Shown piece by piece: positions 9,601-18,453 of a stretch of DNA of 64,000 nt; within the stretch, counting starts at the first letter, position 1, and the number at the start of each line of letters is the position of its first letter. The notes beneath the pieces are model-generated. The model searched no databases. It was not told where the DNA came from and saw only the letters and a list, made by a program, of their open reading frames with translations. Source of the stretch: Paracoccaceae bacterium (GTDB lineage: Bacteria; Pseudomonadota; Alphaproteobacteria; Rhodobacterales; Rhodobacteraceae); contig QOQI01000001.1 in assembly GCA_003332035.1 (NCBI GenBank), forward strand, positions 62,001-126,000, given 5' to 3'. The translations under genes and the position numbers were made by a program.

Positions 9601-10045
9601 CTATTTCTGTAAAGTTGGGAGAAACACCTGCCTCAAGCGGAAAACGCCTGAGTAGAGATGAACAAAATGAATGAATTGTTTGTATCTTTAAGCTTCCTGG
9701 TACCTCGATTGCTCTAGCGAATAGAGTTCTTGCTTGCTTGAATGTTTGTTTGTTTAATTCTCGTTCTAAGCCTAGTTCAGTTAGGCTATTGCTAAGAGCT
9801 CTGTCATCTAGCATAGCCCACTTACCCAAACGCTCAAATAAGCGGTTTTGCATTTCCGATGCTGCGGCTTTTGTGTATGTTAAGCATAAAATATTTTCAG
9901 GTGATATGCCTTCTAACAGCAATCGAGCCACTCTATCGGTTAAGACACGCGTTTTGCCAGAGCCCGCGTTAGCAGAAAGCCAAGTGGAGTTGCCTGGATT
10001 AGATGCACTGACCTGAGCGAGAGTTGCTGCATCACTGCTTCTCAT
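6659..10045 (-). CDS. addA: Double-strand break repair helicase-nuclease AddA
   Basis: Helicase-nuclease subunit of AddAB, the alphaproteobacterial counterpart of RecBCD, which processes DNA ends for RecA loading. It has 1128 residues. UvrD-type motifs are visible: Walker A AGSGKT (27-32), motif Ia/II regions with LIDEAQDTSPTQW, motif III GDKKQSIYSFQGAD, motif V TIHGAKGLESPIV, and motif VI LLYVAITRAE. The C-terminal RecB-like nuclease motif is IIDFKTN, followed by a QMAAYRLA helix. The start overlaps the addB stop by 4 nt (ATGA). The frame is intact and the length is normal. Confidence 0.96.
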   Translation of the reverse strand: MRSSDAATLAQVSASNPGNSTWLSANAGSGKTRVLTDRVARLLLEGISPENILCLTYTKAAASEMQNRLFERLGKWAMLDDRALSNSLTELGLERELNKQTFKQARTLFARAIEVPGSLKIQTIHSFCSSLLRRFPLEAGVSPNFTEIDEWTTQALCTEILEKISADELSSISLTNISKFISDFNLKDLLTDILKNRTILSERKSHSEIHLEFGLRINESFDQCLNNHFNIEDLKLVKILKSGMENGGVRDKAAARKLSNIGSVNLEFLKTLEDILLYKNSSTKRPEYSAKINSLASKSVQDEFLNSHMKDLNKLAERIEVFRQTRIAYEASEKICALYDFSRVFLSHYTNEKLLRGWLDFDDLILKAQNLLVDPSIAAWVLYRLDGGIDHILIDEAQDTSPTQWKIIEKLSQEFYAGEGSRDKTNRTLFVVGDKKQSIYSFQGADTSELNRIQKEFKKRFEEAAKPLKELSLQYSFRSSPTILKFVDKILDKPEVKQPNELGGSEGHISFFSKLPGRVDLWPAINKAEQPKDTEWQSPVDMPGKEDERVRLANLIADQINTLISSKNLIPERTGNDYIMRKIRAGDFLILVQRRSVLFHEIIKACKKRGLPILGADRLKLMEELAVKDLIALLSFLSTPQDDLSLATVLKSPLFNWSEKQLFNLAHDRQDRFLWEELKKRSHVFRHEYSVLNNLIYSIDYLRPYELLEKMLNQYEGRANLISRLGVEAEDAIDALLSLSIDYEKQETPSLTGFLSWVSTSGFEIKRQLSSQKNQIRVMTIHGAKGLESPIVILPETQKRKVEFRDKILVGEKIAVWNSKISEAHNIEKEIKSKKFDGLEAERSRLLYVAITRAETWFIAMSAGELDDKCWYEQIKNSLQTSGAKKQKFPTGEGLRLEEGNWFLKGEEKDHQSLSPKNRLPDWIKKPNFVNKIRPRYLIPSDLGGSKTLSKGNGLTEEEATLHGSRVHKLLELLPKYASEVWQEHSLKMLKANRLFDGSPEVTNAIEEALSVLNDPKFSYIFDENVLSEVPFSAHLSNLKNQKIYGIIDRLIIGSNSVQIIDFKTNSTVPKTVDNIPLGILRQMAAYRLAIKEIFPDKEVGCYILWTAIRKLDFIKKDLLDYNNLDSS

Positions 10046-12972
10046 TGGACTTCATCCGTAATAGACCACTCCCCAAAACGAGATATTCCATCGTAATCAG
10101 AATTATCTTCAATTCGAAACATGGCTCGCCTTGCGGTAAAGCCTTGATCTGGATTAAGGTATCTTTCGATTAATAAGTGGAATTTTCTGCGGTGTGTTTC
10201 TAAAGATTCCTGATCAAACGGGGCCAAAACAGCTTTTTTATTACTAAGATCAATAAAGGAAGCGTTTGCAACACTTAAAGGTGCAATATCTGAAAAACCG
10301 CCATTTTCAACAATTAAAGACAGCAAGAAAAGCTGCTTATCAAAATGCAATTGTACATTTTTATTTGGTACTGCGCCTGTTTTATAATCATAAATTACTG
10401 CTTCACCATTTTGATTAATGTCGACCCGATCAACTTGCGCGGTGAGATCGAAGCCAAGACTTGGGATAACAATTTTGCCTTTCTTTTCTAACGCTATTGG
10501 TTTGCATAAATTTCTTCTATTTTCTTCTTCTGAAACAAACCAATCTGCTATTTTTTCAACTCTAGAAAACCAAAAAAGCTGTGCTGTGGGCGAAGCAACT
10601 TTTTCTGCTAGCTGCTTCCTTGTTAGATCTAATAGAAGGTTTTTTTGATCAAGTTCTGAAAAGTCTTGTTGCCAATTTTCAACAAACTGCTCAAAAATTT
10701 TGTGAATTATAATGCCCCTCAACAAGGGGTCAGCTGATTCATGTAATGGCCTAAGAGGTTTTAATTTTAAAATATGTTTTGCATATATAGCGTAAGGGTC
10801 CCGAATAAGAGTTTTTATTTCTGTTACCGATAACCTTTTTGGCCGCGTATCTTTTGGTGGCTTAGGAGAAGGCCTTTTTGCTGGTTTTTTCAAACTGACA
10901 TCTTTTGTTTCATTCGCCCAATCTAACCATTTTGTGCCTCGACCCCTCATTTCTTCAACTGCCTTAGGACCACTATTTTCAGAAAGCCCACCCAATAGAT
11001 TTAATAGTCTATTTAACCATCTTGAAGGAACTGTTTCTGCCTCATTATCCTTGGTGCTTCTGGTTATTAAAACGTTGGGGCTACAGACTGATTGCTGATA
11101 ATCGTGTGCCGATAGGCCTATGCGTCTTTCAGGAGAGAGCAACCCAGCTTCTTTTCGCATTTTTCTATTTAACCATGGATCAATTACAGCCGGAGCTGGC
11201 CAGGACCCTTCATTCATGCCGGCCAGAATCAAAACCTCAGCATTATGTGCTCTAGCTTCTAAAGTACCCCAAATCATGAGATTGGGATGAGTTGGGTTTA
11301 TTTCTGGCACATGCTCCTCGGCCAATATTGAATTAAAAACGTCTGCATATCTTGATGCCGTTATTGAGCTAGCAGTCGGAGAGGCCTCTTTTATTTTTTC
11401 AATTATTTTTAAGCAGTGGCGGCCATTATTTTGTTTCCACAACCCACCAGAATTATTATTCTCATTTTGGCCTGGGCCAGAAGCCAAGGCGTTGGCAATA
11501 CCAATGTGTTTATCAAGAATTTTTTCAAAATTAGGTGACCCCTGAAACTTACACTTATTTAGAATATCACAAATCCAGTTTGCCCACTTTGCTGCATATG
11601 GATTTTTAGCTTCTTTTAGCCATATAGAAATATTTTCGGTAGAAAATATACTCACATCGGCCGTTCTGAAAAACAGCTCCAGGCTTTGAACGAATTCTAA
11701 ATGATCGGTTCTAAAATCCTCACAGCTATGTGTTAAGGGGTGTTTTAATAATGTGAAAAATTTAGTTGCTGTCACGGGCCCTGTAAAAAGGGAAATCACT
11801 AAGCGTAAAAACCTACCAGAAGGTGTTAGCTGTAAAGGAACTCCCGCACTATCATCAGGAACAATATCCCAAGTAGAAAGGTAGGCAGAAACCATTCTTG
11901 TAAGTTTTCGATTTGGTGATACTAAAATCAGACTTTTTTCTTCTTTGATGGCAGAAACCATTCTAAAAGCTATAGCTAGAGATTCGTCCCTAATGCTGTC
12001 AGCTTCAACCAGAGTTATTTTTTTTGTGATTTCTGAAACATCGCCTAATTTTGGTCCTTCACTCAACCAGCAGTCTGTGACAGGCGCTGGTCTTAAAGAT
12101 AGTCCAATTAAATTTTGTAATGGTATATTAGATGTTTCTTTTAGGTACCATTTTTTTAATTTTTCTTGGGGTAGGCCCAAAGCAAAAAAAGTTTTTAAAT
12201 TTCTATACTGTGGATGATCCTCTGGCACACCAATGTGTTCTTTTTGACCCCACAGTTCGCTGGGTAGGGTAAAATCAAAGCCTGGTAACACTACTGCCCC
12301 GTTAGGCAACTTAATAATCGCTTGTATTAACTGTCGGGTAGTTGCTCGTGAGCCAGAAGAGCCGGCTATAAGTATTGGGTTTTTTGGGGGGTTTTCTGCC
12401 CAATAACTTTTAAGACTTAATATAATATGTCGTAACCAAGCTTCTTCATCTGGGTCAGTTTGGCGATTTTCAAGATATTTTTTTATGATATTCAAAAAAA
12501 GTTGGCTTCTTTTCCAGTGACCGGAGAGATCTGAAATATCCAGGTTCAAAATTTTCTCAACGGGCACAGATTCCCCTTGCATTTCATCAATTAAGTCAGA
12601 AAGACTTTTTGTAAGTGCGTAGATAGATGATTGAGCGGCAATATCTGGCTGTGCTTCAACTAGCTTTTGAACCAATGCCATAAGTTCAAATTTATGAACT
12701 AAAGAAAAACTGGGATTTGGTTTGTAACTATTGGGAATAAGCTGCGATACTTCAGCCAAAGTTAAAATACGTGGGTGAAGCATGGCCCCTAATTCAATTA
12801 ATTCTTCCGTTAACCTATGACGCATTCTTGTCGAGTTAACTATTACTTGTAAATTTGCTAGAACCTCAGGTTCTGATGATGCAAAGCGGCTTAATATACC
12901 GTTAGCAAGCTCTCGTGGAAAATTTACTCCAGGGCTTATTCCGAATATTCCGGAAATGTTAGGAAAAATCAT
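10042..12972 (-). CDS. addB: Double-strand break repair protein AddB
   Basis: Partner of AddA, 976 residues. It has a degenerate N-terminal helicase-like fold and a C-terminal PD-(D/E)XK nuclease domain: GIIIHKIFEQFVENW is the His-containing helix and AVIYDYKTGAVPN carries the catalytic Asp and Lys. I see no iron-sulfur cysteine cluster of the Bacillus AddB type, which is usual for the alphaproteobacterial form. Translation appears coupled to addA. The gap to tsaE upstream is only 50 nt; in related genomes I recall two cell-wall-recycling genes between them. The Shine-Dalgarno before the start is weak (GAAATAGAG). Confidence 0.94.
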   Translation of the reverse strand: MIFPNISGIFGISPGVNFPRELANGILSRFASSEPEVLANLQVIVNSTRMRHRLTEELIELGAMLHPRILTLAEVSQLIPNSYKPNPSFSLVHKFELMALVQKLVEAQPDIAAQSSIYALTKSLSDLIDEMQGESVPVEKILNLDISDLSGHWKRSQLFLNIIKKYLENRQTDPDEEAWLRHIILSLKSYWAENPPKNPILIAGSSGSRATTRQLIQAIIKLPNGAVVLPGFDFTLPSELWGQKEHIGVPEDHPQYRNLKTFFALGLPQEKLKKWYLKETSNIPLQNLIGLSLRPAPVTDCWLSEGPKLGDVSEITKKITLVEADSIRDESLAIAFRMVSAIKEEKSLILVSPNRKLTRMVSAYLSTWDIVPDDSAGVPLQLTPSGRFLRLVISLFTGPVTATKFFTLLKHPLTHSCEDFRTDHLEFVQSLELFFRTADVSIFSTENISIWLKEAKNPYAAKWANWICDILNKCKFQGSPNFEKILDKHIGIANALASGPGQNENNNSGGLWKQNNGRHCLKIIEKIKEASPTASSITASRYADVFNSILAEEHVPEINPTHPNLMIWGTLEARAHNAEVLILAGMNEGSWPAPAVIDPWLNRKMRKEAGLLSPERRIGLSAHDYQQSVCSPNVLITRSTKDNEAETVPSRWLNRLLNLLGGLSENSGPKAVEEMRGRGTKWLDWANETKDVSLKKPAKRPSPKPPKDTRPKRLSVTEIKTLIRDPYAIYAKHILKLKPLRPLHESADPLLRGIIIHKIFEQFVENWQQDFSELDQKNLLLDLTRKQLAEKVASPTAQLFWFSRVEKIADWFVSEEENRRNLCKPIALEKKGKIVIPSLGFDLTAQVDRVDINQNGEAVIYDYKTGAVPNKNVQLHFDKQLFLLSLIVENGGFSDIAPLSVANASFIDLSNKKAVLAPFDQESLETHRRKFHLLIERYLNPDQGFTARRAMFRIEDNSDYDGISRFGEWSITDEVQ

Positions 12973-13022
12973 CTCTATTTCTTTTGCTCAACGGATTTCT
13001 AAAAAACAAATTAATACCTATT

Positions 13023-13487
13023 TTACCTTTTAAACGTTTTCTCAAGGCGCCCCCTCCACTCGCTAGAAGTGGTGGAAAAGGTTATTTTTCGTTTATTCTT
13101 TTCAAGAATAGTTATTTCAACTGTAAGCGCATCTTGCGGCTCAAGATGCCCAAGTCGATCTGGCCATTCTATAAGAACAATTTCGTTACCAAAAGCATCA
13201 ATCAAACCTAACTCAAATATATCACTCTGATCATTCAATCGGTAGAGGTCAGCATGCCAAATAGATCCAATTGTTGTGTCATAGGTTTGTACTAAGGTAA
13301 ATGTTGGAGATGGAACCTCTTCTATGTTGTCCATTGCTGCTTGTATTAAGGATCTTGCAAAATGGCTTTTACCGGCACCAATTTCCCCCGTTAACAATAT
13401 TACATCACCATTTTGCAAACTTTCTTTGAGTCTTGTAGCAAGCGCCGTAGTTTCGCGAGGATCATTTGATATAAGTGTTTTTTGCAT
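13023..13487 (-). CDS. tsaE: tRNA threonylcarbamoyladenosine biosynthesis ATPase TsaE
   Basis: P-loop ATPase that with TsaD and TsaB makes the t6A37 modification of ANN-decoding tRNAs. It has 154 residues, a usual size. Walker A is GEIGAGKSHFAR, followed by the family block PSPTFTLVQTYD, then HADLYRL and IVLIEWPDR with the catalytic acidic residue. Its partner tsaD is at 19401-20498. No Shine-Dalgarno is obvious at the 13487 ATG (AAATTTTTATG). It lies 78 nt downstream of regB and leads the addBA-trxA run. Confidence 0.93.
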   Translation of the reverse strand: MQKTLISNDPRETTALATRLKESLQNGDVILLTGEIGAGKSHFARSLIQAAMDNIEEVPSPTFTLVQTYDTTIGSIWHADLYRLNDQSDIFELGLIDAFGNEIVLIEWPDRLGHLEPQDALTVEITILEKNKRKITFSTTSSEWRGRLEKTFKR

Positions 13488-13565
13488 AAAAATTTACTAC
13501 AACATATGATGATCGTTTTGATGGTAACGGCAAATAAAACGAATGATAAAAAAGGTATAAAGAAC

Positions 13566-14942
13566 TTATATAGAAAATTTTTGATTTTCACCAAAAAGGT
13601 TTGAAGATGATTCAACTTTTTTTCTTGGCCAGTAGATTTCAACGATTGCACCAGAGGGTTCACTTTGTGAGTGATTGGATGTCTGATTTCTATGCCCGTT
13701 AGCAAAGCTAATTTTTGCACCGGTTCTCTCGAGCAGTGTTTTAGCAATAAATAAACCAAGTCCCATGCCTGCGTAGCCGTGCCTGTTTTCCTTTCCTACT
13801 TTTGTCCCTAGAAATGGATCACCCAGTCGTCCCAGTAGGTTTTGGGGATAGCCATAACCATCATCTGAAATAGTTATTACAATTGAATCTTTGGTCCAGG
13901 AGCTTTCTACCCAAACTTTTGCTGTCGCAAAGTCGACAGCGTTTTGAATCATATTTCTCAGCCCATGAATGATTTCTGGCCTTCGAACTATATTTGGTTC
14001 ATCTATTCCACCCTTGTGGCCATCTGAGATTTTTGTCTCTATCGCAATTCCTCGCTGTGAATGAGGTTCTGCGGCTTCTCTAATTATTTCGGCTAGTAAA
14101 GCTTGGTGCATTTGTAAGTCGTCTTTTCCAGCGCTGCCCATACTATCAAGGATATTTCCGCAGCGATCAGCTTGATCCCGAATTAATAAGGCATCATCAA
14201 GAAGTTCTGGAAAATTTTTAAGTTCTTCTATTAGCTCTGAACTTGTGAGTTTAATTGTGGCTAAGGGAGTTCCTAGCTCATGGGCTGCTGCTGCCACGAC
14301 CCCACCTAAATCAGTTAACTTTTGTTCTCTTGATAGGGCTGTTTGTGTTGCAAATAGAGCATCGCTCATCGTGTTTAGTTCTGAGGTGACCCGTGTTGAA
14401 TAGAATGCTAAAAATACAATTCCAGTACTTATTGCAATCCAGTTTCCAAATAAGAAAATATCGGGAATGGTTAGAGTGTCTCCAGATATATTTTCTAACG
14501 GTAGATAATAATATGAAAGCAGAGTTACAATCAAAACGGCCGCTGATCCTATAATAACGGTAGATCTTTTTTTTAGGGCTGCGGCTGAAACAACAACAGG
14601 TGCTATAAGAAGAAACGAAAAAGGGTTATTTAATCCACCAGTTAAAAAAAGAAGAAAGGCTAACTGGAACAAATCGAATAAGATCATGAAAACATTTTCT
14701 AATTCCCTTAATCTTTTGCTTTCTGGGTAAAAAAAGCTTGATATAATATTTGCTAACGCAGATAGGCCCACTGCGAAAAAACAAAGACCAAGGTCTAAAG
14801 CCAGTTCGAAATATTTATAAGCTATGATTATTGCTGTTAATTGGCCGCTAATTGCAACCCACCTGATAAAAATCATGGTGCGAAGCCTTATCCATTCTCC
14901 GCGGTTGCTCTCTGGGAAAAGGTCTTGATTTGACTCTAACAT
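13566..14942 (-). CDS. regB: Redox sensor histidine kinase RegB/PrrB
   Basis: Membrane kinase that senses the ubiquinone pool and phosphorylates RegA. It has 458 residues, with about six hydrophobic helices in residues 22-185. The sensor heptapeptide GGLNNPF is at 102-108, and the H-box is AAAAHELGTPLATIKLTSSE with His221. The RegB redox cysteine is Cys261 in IRDQADRCGNILDSMG. A HATPase domain follows, with N-box NAVDFA, DDGYGYP and GMGLGLFIAKTLLERTG. Every element known to matter in the Rhodobacter protein is present. It is divergent from senC-regA across 85 nt. AAGG precedes the ATG by about 6 nt. Confidence 0.96.
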   Translation of the reverse strand: MLESNQDLFPESNRGEWIRLRTMIFIRWVAISGQLTAIIIAYKYFELALDLGLCFFAVGLSALANIISSFFYPESKRLRELENVFMILFDLFQLAFLLFLTGGLNNPFSFLLIAPVVVSAAALKKRSTVIIGSAAVLIVTLLSYYYLPLENISGDTLTIPDIFLFGNWIAISTGIVFLAFYSTRVTSELNTMSDALFATQTALSREQKLTDLGGVVAAAAHELGTPLATIKLTSSELIEELKNFPELLDDALLIRDQADRCGNILDSMGSAGKDDLQMHQALLAEIIREAAEPHSQRGIAIETKISDGHKGGIDEPNIVRRPEIIHGLRNMIQNAVDFATAKVWVESSWTKDSIVITISDDGYGYPQNLLGRLGDPFLGTKVGKENRHGYAGMGLGLFIAKTLLERTGAKISFANGHRNQTSNHSQSEPSGAIVEIYWPRKKVESSSNLFGENQKFSI

Positions 14943-14983
14943 AATCGCCTTATCTTATTTCATTTGAATATATTAACGTATAC

Positions 14984-14993
14984 CTAATATTAG
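14984..14993. repeat. Perfect 10-bp palindrome in the regB/senC divergent promoter region
   Basis: CTAATATTAG reads the same on both strands and lies near the middle of the 85-nt gap between the divergent regB and senC starts. A dimeric regulator could bind it, but AT-rich palindromes of this length also arise by chance. It does not resemble any RegA site that I can define with confidence. Confidence 0.3.
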
Positions 14994-15027
14994 TATTTTA
15001 GCGCTTAACTTTTTAAAGGGAACTTAA

Positions 15028-15669
15028 ATGTCGCGATCATTGGGTATGATAATTAGCTTTGTCGCCGTAAGTTTATTTTTGTTGAGCTTATTAATTTTTT
15101 GGTTTCTCACATCAGGTCAAGTTAATCTAACGAAGGGAGCTGATCAATTTGCAGAGTGCAGAACCAGCAACGCTTTTGGTAGCGCAACTATTGGCGGTGA
15201 ATTTGAATTAGTAAATCAAGATGGGCTGACCGTCACGGACAAGGATATATTCAAAGAACCAACTATCTTATATTTTGGCTATACTTTTTGCCCAGACATC
15301 TGTCCCTTGGATGTATATCGAAATAGTGAGGCAGTTGACTTACTTCATACGAGCAAAATTTCTGTTACGCCTGTTTTTGTAAGCATTGACCCTGAACGTG
15401 ATACACCAGAAGTAATTGGTGACTTTGTAAAGTACCATCATCCTAAAATGATCGGTCTAACAGGAAGCAAAGATCAAATTGAGCACGTTTCAAAAGTTTA
15501 TAAAACATATTATAAAGCCCAAAGATCTAGCGATGATTTGTACCTAGTTGATCATTCAACGCTAACTTACTTAGTTTTGCCTAAATATGGTTTTGTTGAG
15601 TTTTTTAGACGAGATAAATCAGCTGATGAAATTGCGGATATTACCGCCTGCTTTGTTAAGAATAGTTAA
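15028..15669 (+). CDS. senC: SCO1/SenC-family copper chaperone
   Basis: Membrane-anchored thioredoxin-fold copper protein that helps assemble the CuA or CuB site of cytochrome oxidases in the periplasm. It has 213 residues with an N-terminal anchor at about 5-28. The copper ligands are Cys88 and Cys92 (TFCPDICPLD) and His176 (VDHSTLTYL). Family motif VSIDPERDTPE is present. AAGGGAA lies just upstream of the ATG. The gene sits between regB (divergent) and regA, the same arrangement as the Rhodobacter senC/prrC locus, tying oxidase maturation to redox signalling. Confidence 0.95.
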   Translation: MSRSLGMIISFVAVSLFLLSLLIFWFLTSGQVNLTKGADQFAECRTSNAFGSATIGGEFELVNQDGLTVTDKDIFKEPTILYFGYTFCPDICPLDVYRNSEAVDLLHTSKISVTPVFVSIDPERDTPEVIGDFVKYHHPKMIGLTGSKDQIEHVSKVYKTYYKAQRSSDDLYLVDHSTLTYLVLPKYGFVEFFRRDKSADEIADITACFVKNS

Positions 15670-15734
15670 ATACAGAATTTGACCCTTAAGTGTTGTCGCT
15701 CTAAGTAACAGTTATCTGTAAGGAGTTAATCGAC

Positions 15735-16289
15735 TTGATTGAAAGAAAAATAGAAGAAATTGGCGCAGATAAAACGTTGTTATTGGTTGACGACGATGAG
15801 CCGTTCTTGCGTCGGTTGACAAAAGCTATGGAGAAAAGAGGGTTTCAAGTTGAGGCTGCCGGTTCAGTTGCAGCAGGAAGAGCAATAGCTACAGCGCGAC
15901 CACCAGCTTATGCTGTTGTTGATTTACGACTTACAGACGGTAACGGTTTAGATGTTGTCGAAGTTCTGAACGATAAGCGGCCAGATTGTCGTGTCGTTGT
16001 TTTGACAGGTTATGGCGCCATAGCAACAGCAGTAGCGGCAGTAAAAATCGGAGCAACGGACTACTTATCGAAACCTGCGGATGCATCAGATATAATGAAC
16101 GCGCTTCTTGCTTGTGGTGATGATTTGCCCCCGCCACCAGAAAATCCGATGAGTGCTGATAGGGTAAGGTGGGAGCATATTCAGAGAGTTTATGAGTTAT
16201 GTGATAGGAATGTAAGTGAGACCGCCCGCCGGCTCAATATGCATCGCCGAACACTTCAGCGAATTCTTGCAAAAAGAAGCCCTAAATAA
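15735..16289 (+). CDS. regA: Redox response regulator RegA/PrrA (ActR family)
   Basis: DNA-binding response regulator of the RegBA system, which in relatives controls respiration, carbon and nitrogen fixation and, where present, photosynthesis. It has 184 residues, with receiver acidic pocket VDDDEP (18-23), phospho-acceptor Asp63 in VVDLRLTDGNGLD, and Lys113 in YLSKPAD. A proline-rich linker at 131-137 leads to a Fis-type helix-turn-helix, NVSETARRLNMHRRTLQRIL, which looks the same as the Rhodobacter form. The start is TTG at 15735 with AGGAG (15721-15725) 9 nt upstream. The 3' end overlaps the convergent HD gene by 8 nt. Confidence 0.96.
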   Translation: MIERKIEEIGADKTLLLVDDDEPFLRRLTKAMEKRGFQVEAAGSVAAGRAIATARPPAYAVVDLRLTDGNGLDVVEVLNDKRPDCRVVVLTGYGAIATAVAAVKIGATDYLSKPADASDIMNALLACGDDLPPPPENPMSADRVRWEHIQRVYELCDRNVSETARRLNMHRRTLQRILAKRSPK

Positions 16290-16866
16290 TTAATTCGTTA
16301 AATCTTGAAATATAGTTTTCTCGTACATCCAGCGGGGGTCTTAGTTTTATAGAAAACTGGTCTATATTTTTCTCACCCACAAATCCAAACAACTTATCTG
16401 CTTCGTCCTTTGTAAATCCAGCAATTTGAATTGCTTCGATCCATGCGCTTATTTTATCTGCTTTTTTAATTTGCTTTTTAATATTGTTAGGTATTGTTGT
16501 AGGGAGGCCAAACCTAAGATTAATTGCAGAACTTAAACGATTTTCTAAAGACTTATAATCAACTCCAATAGCAGATTTTACCGGTGAAATCATGTCACCA
16601 ATTACGTATTCAGGTGCATCATGAAGCAGCGCTGCCAAACACCATTTTTTTTCTGGGTTTTTAAAAGACTTTGAAAAAATTTGTTCTACTAAGAGAGAAT
16701 GTTCTGCAACGCTATATGGAAATTCTCCGTTAGTTTGTCCGTTCCACCTAGCGACGAAAGATAAACCATGTGCTATATCCTCAACTTCTATATCGAGAGG
16801 AGTAGGATCTAAAAGGTCAAGCCGGCGCCCTGAAAGCATTCGTTGCCAAGCGCGATTTTGTTTCAT
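16282..16866 (-). CDS. HD-domain phosphohydrolase (YfbR-like)
   Basis: Predicted metal-dependent phosphohydrolase, 194 residues, cytoplasmic. The HD metal site is visible as His56 (YSVAEHSLLV), His82-Asp83 (LLHDAPEYVIGD) and a distal Asp in KADKISAWIEA. The set resembles 5'-deoxynucleotidase YfbR and its alphaproteobacterial relatives, but the substrate is not proven. It is transcribed toward regA, overlapping its end by 8 nt, and is divergent from ahcY. In Rhodobacter the place between regA and ahcY is held by hvrA/spb, not by an HD gene. Confidence 0.8.
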   Translation of the reverse strand: MKQNRAWQRMLSGRRLDLLDPTPLDIEVEDIAHGLSFVARWNGQTNGEFPYSVAEHSLLVEQIFSKSFKNPEKKWCLAALLHDAPEYVIGDMISPVKSAIGVDYKSLENRLSSAINLRFGLPTTIPNNIKKQIKKADKISAWIEAIQIAGFTKDEADKLFGFVGEKNIDQFSIKLRPPLDVRENYISRFNELII

Positions 16867-17012
16867 TAGTAGGTAAGCTTTCTATTTTGTTTAAAAGTTG
16901 ATTTTCCAAACTATCTTATTAGTTTAATCGATGAAAGTCATATCGAGTTTTATGCGATTGAACCATTTTTTAATTACTGTTAGTGAACCACAAAATTTCA
17001 TGAGGAAAAACA

Positions 17013-18401
17013 ATGAGCCAACAATATATCGTAAAAGACATTTCTTTATCTGATTTTGGACGCAAGGAATTAAGCATAGCTGAAACCGAAATGCCTGGAC
17101 TGATGGCACTGCGTTCAGAATATGGCGAAAGCAAACCTTTAAAAGGTGCACGCATAGTGGGCTCTCTGCATATGACTATTCAAACAGCTGTTTTAATTGA
17201 AACACTTGTGGCGTTGGGTGCTGAGGTGCGTTGGGCATCCTGTAACATTTTTTCCACCCAAGATCATGCTGCCGCAGCAATTGCCGCTGCTAATATTCCC
17301 GTCTTTGCGATTAAAGGTCAGACACTAGAGGAGCACTGGGATTACTTAGATAAATCTTTTATGTTTCCCGATGGGCCAAATATGATTTTAGATGATGGTG
17401 GCGATGCAACCTTGTACGTGCTTCTTGGAGCACGTGCAGAAGCTGGAGAAGATATTATTCCCGTTCCTCAATCAGAGGAAGAAGAGGTTATTAAGGTGCA
17501 GATTAAGAAGCGGATGGAACAATCGCCAGGTTGGTTTACCAAAACACGTGATGCAATTAAGGGTGTTTCAGAGGAAACAACAACGGGTGTTCACCGTCTT
17601 TACGAATTGGTCAAAAAGGGCCAGCTTCCATTTCCAGCGATTAATGTTAACGACTCTGTAACTAAGTCAAAGTTTGATAATAAATATGGTTGTAAAGAGT
17701 CTCTTGTAGACGGCATTCGTCGCGCAACTGACACAATGATGGCAGGTAAAACAGCTGTTGTGTGTGGGTATGGTGATGTTGGTAAAGGGTCTGCGGCATC
17801 TCTTCGTGGTGCCGGTGCACGTGTTAAGGTGACAGAGGTCGACCCAATTTGCGCCTTGCAAGCTGCTATGGATGGTTTTGAAGTGGTAACTTTAGAGGAT
17901 ACCTTAGAAAGCGCGGACATTTTTATCACAACAACAGGCAATAAAGACGTCATTCGCATAGAGCATATGCGTGAAATGAAAGATATGGCAATTGTTGGGA
18001 ATATTGGTCATTTCGATAATGAAATCCAGGTAGCCCATCTTAAGAACCACAAATGGACAAATATTAAAGAACAAGTAGATATGATCGAAATGCCATCTGG
18101 AAATCGATTAATTTTACTTTCAGAGGGTCGCTTACTAAATCTTGGAAATGCAACAGGTCATCCATCATTTGTGATGTCAGCTTCGTTTACAAACCAGGTT
18201 CTTGCACAGATTGAGCTATGGAAAAAAGGTGGAGATTATAAAAACGATGTTTATATTCTACCTAAGCATTTAGATGAAAAGGTTGCTAGGTTACATTTGG
18301 AGCGTATTGGCGTGAAGCTTACAAAATTAGCTAAAGATCAGGCAGAATATATTGGTGTAACAACTGAGGGACCTTTTAAGCCAGAGCATTATCGTTATTA
18401 G
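17013..18401 (+). CDS. ahcY: Adenosylhomocysteinase
   Basis: Hydrolyses S-adenosylhomocysteine to adenosine and homocysteine, recycling the product of methyl transfer (cytoplasm, NAD-dependent). It has 462 residues. The NAD-binding loop is [20 protein letters not shown], the catalytic stretch includes [16 protein letters not shown], and the C-terminus ends in PFKPEHYRY as in nearly all family members. A longer-than-E.coli-type insert is present, as usual for proteobacterial SAHases. I looked for a SAH or SAM riboswitch in the roughly 145-nt leader and recognised none. GAGGAAAA precedes the ATG. Confidence 0.98.
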   Translation: MSQQYIVKDISLSDFGRKELSIAETEMPGLMALRSEYGESKPLKGARIVGSLHMTIQTAVLIETLVALGAEVRWASCNIFSTQDHAAAAIAAANIPVFAIKGQTLEEHWDYLDKSFMFPDGPNMILDDGGDATLYVLLGARAEAGEDIIPVPQSEEEEVIKVQIKKRMEQSPGWFTKTRDAIKGVSEETTTGVHRLYELVKKGQLPFPAINVNDSVTKSKFDNKYGCKESLVDGIRRATDTMMAGKTAVVCGYGDVGKGSAASLRGAGARVKVTEVDPICALQAAMDGFEVVTLEDTLESADIFITTTGNKDVIRIEHMREMKDMAIVGNIGHFDNEIQVAHLKNHKWTNIKEQVDMIEMPSGNRLILLSEGRLLNLGNATGHPSFVMSASFTNQVLAQIELWKKGGDYKNDVYILPKHLDEKVARLHLERIGVKLTKLAKDQAEYIGVTTEGPFKPEHYRY

Positions 18402-18453
18402 GCTTTCAGTGCTCGCTCTGTCAGGATCATAAATACAGCAAGCTACGCAGATT

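Noticed and set aside
16867-17012. Possible SAH or SAM riboswitch upstream of ahcY
   Set aside because: No conserved motif of the known SAH or SAM classes could be traced.
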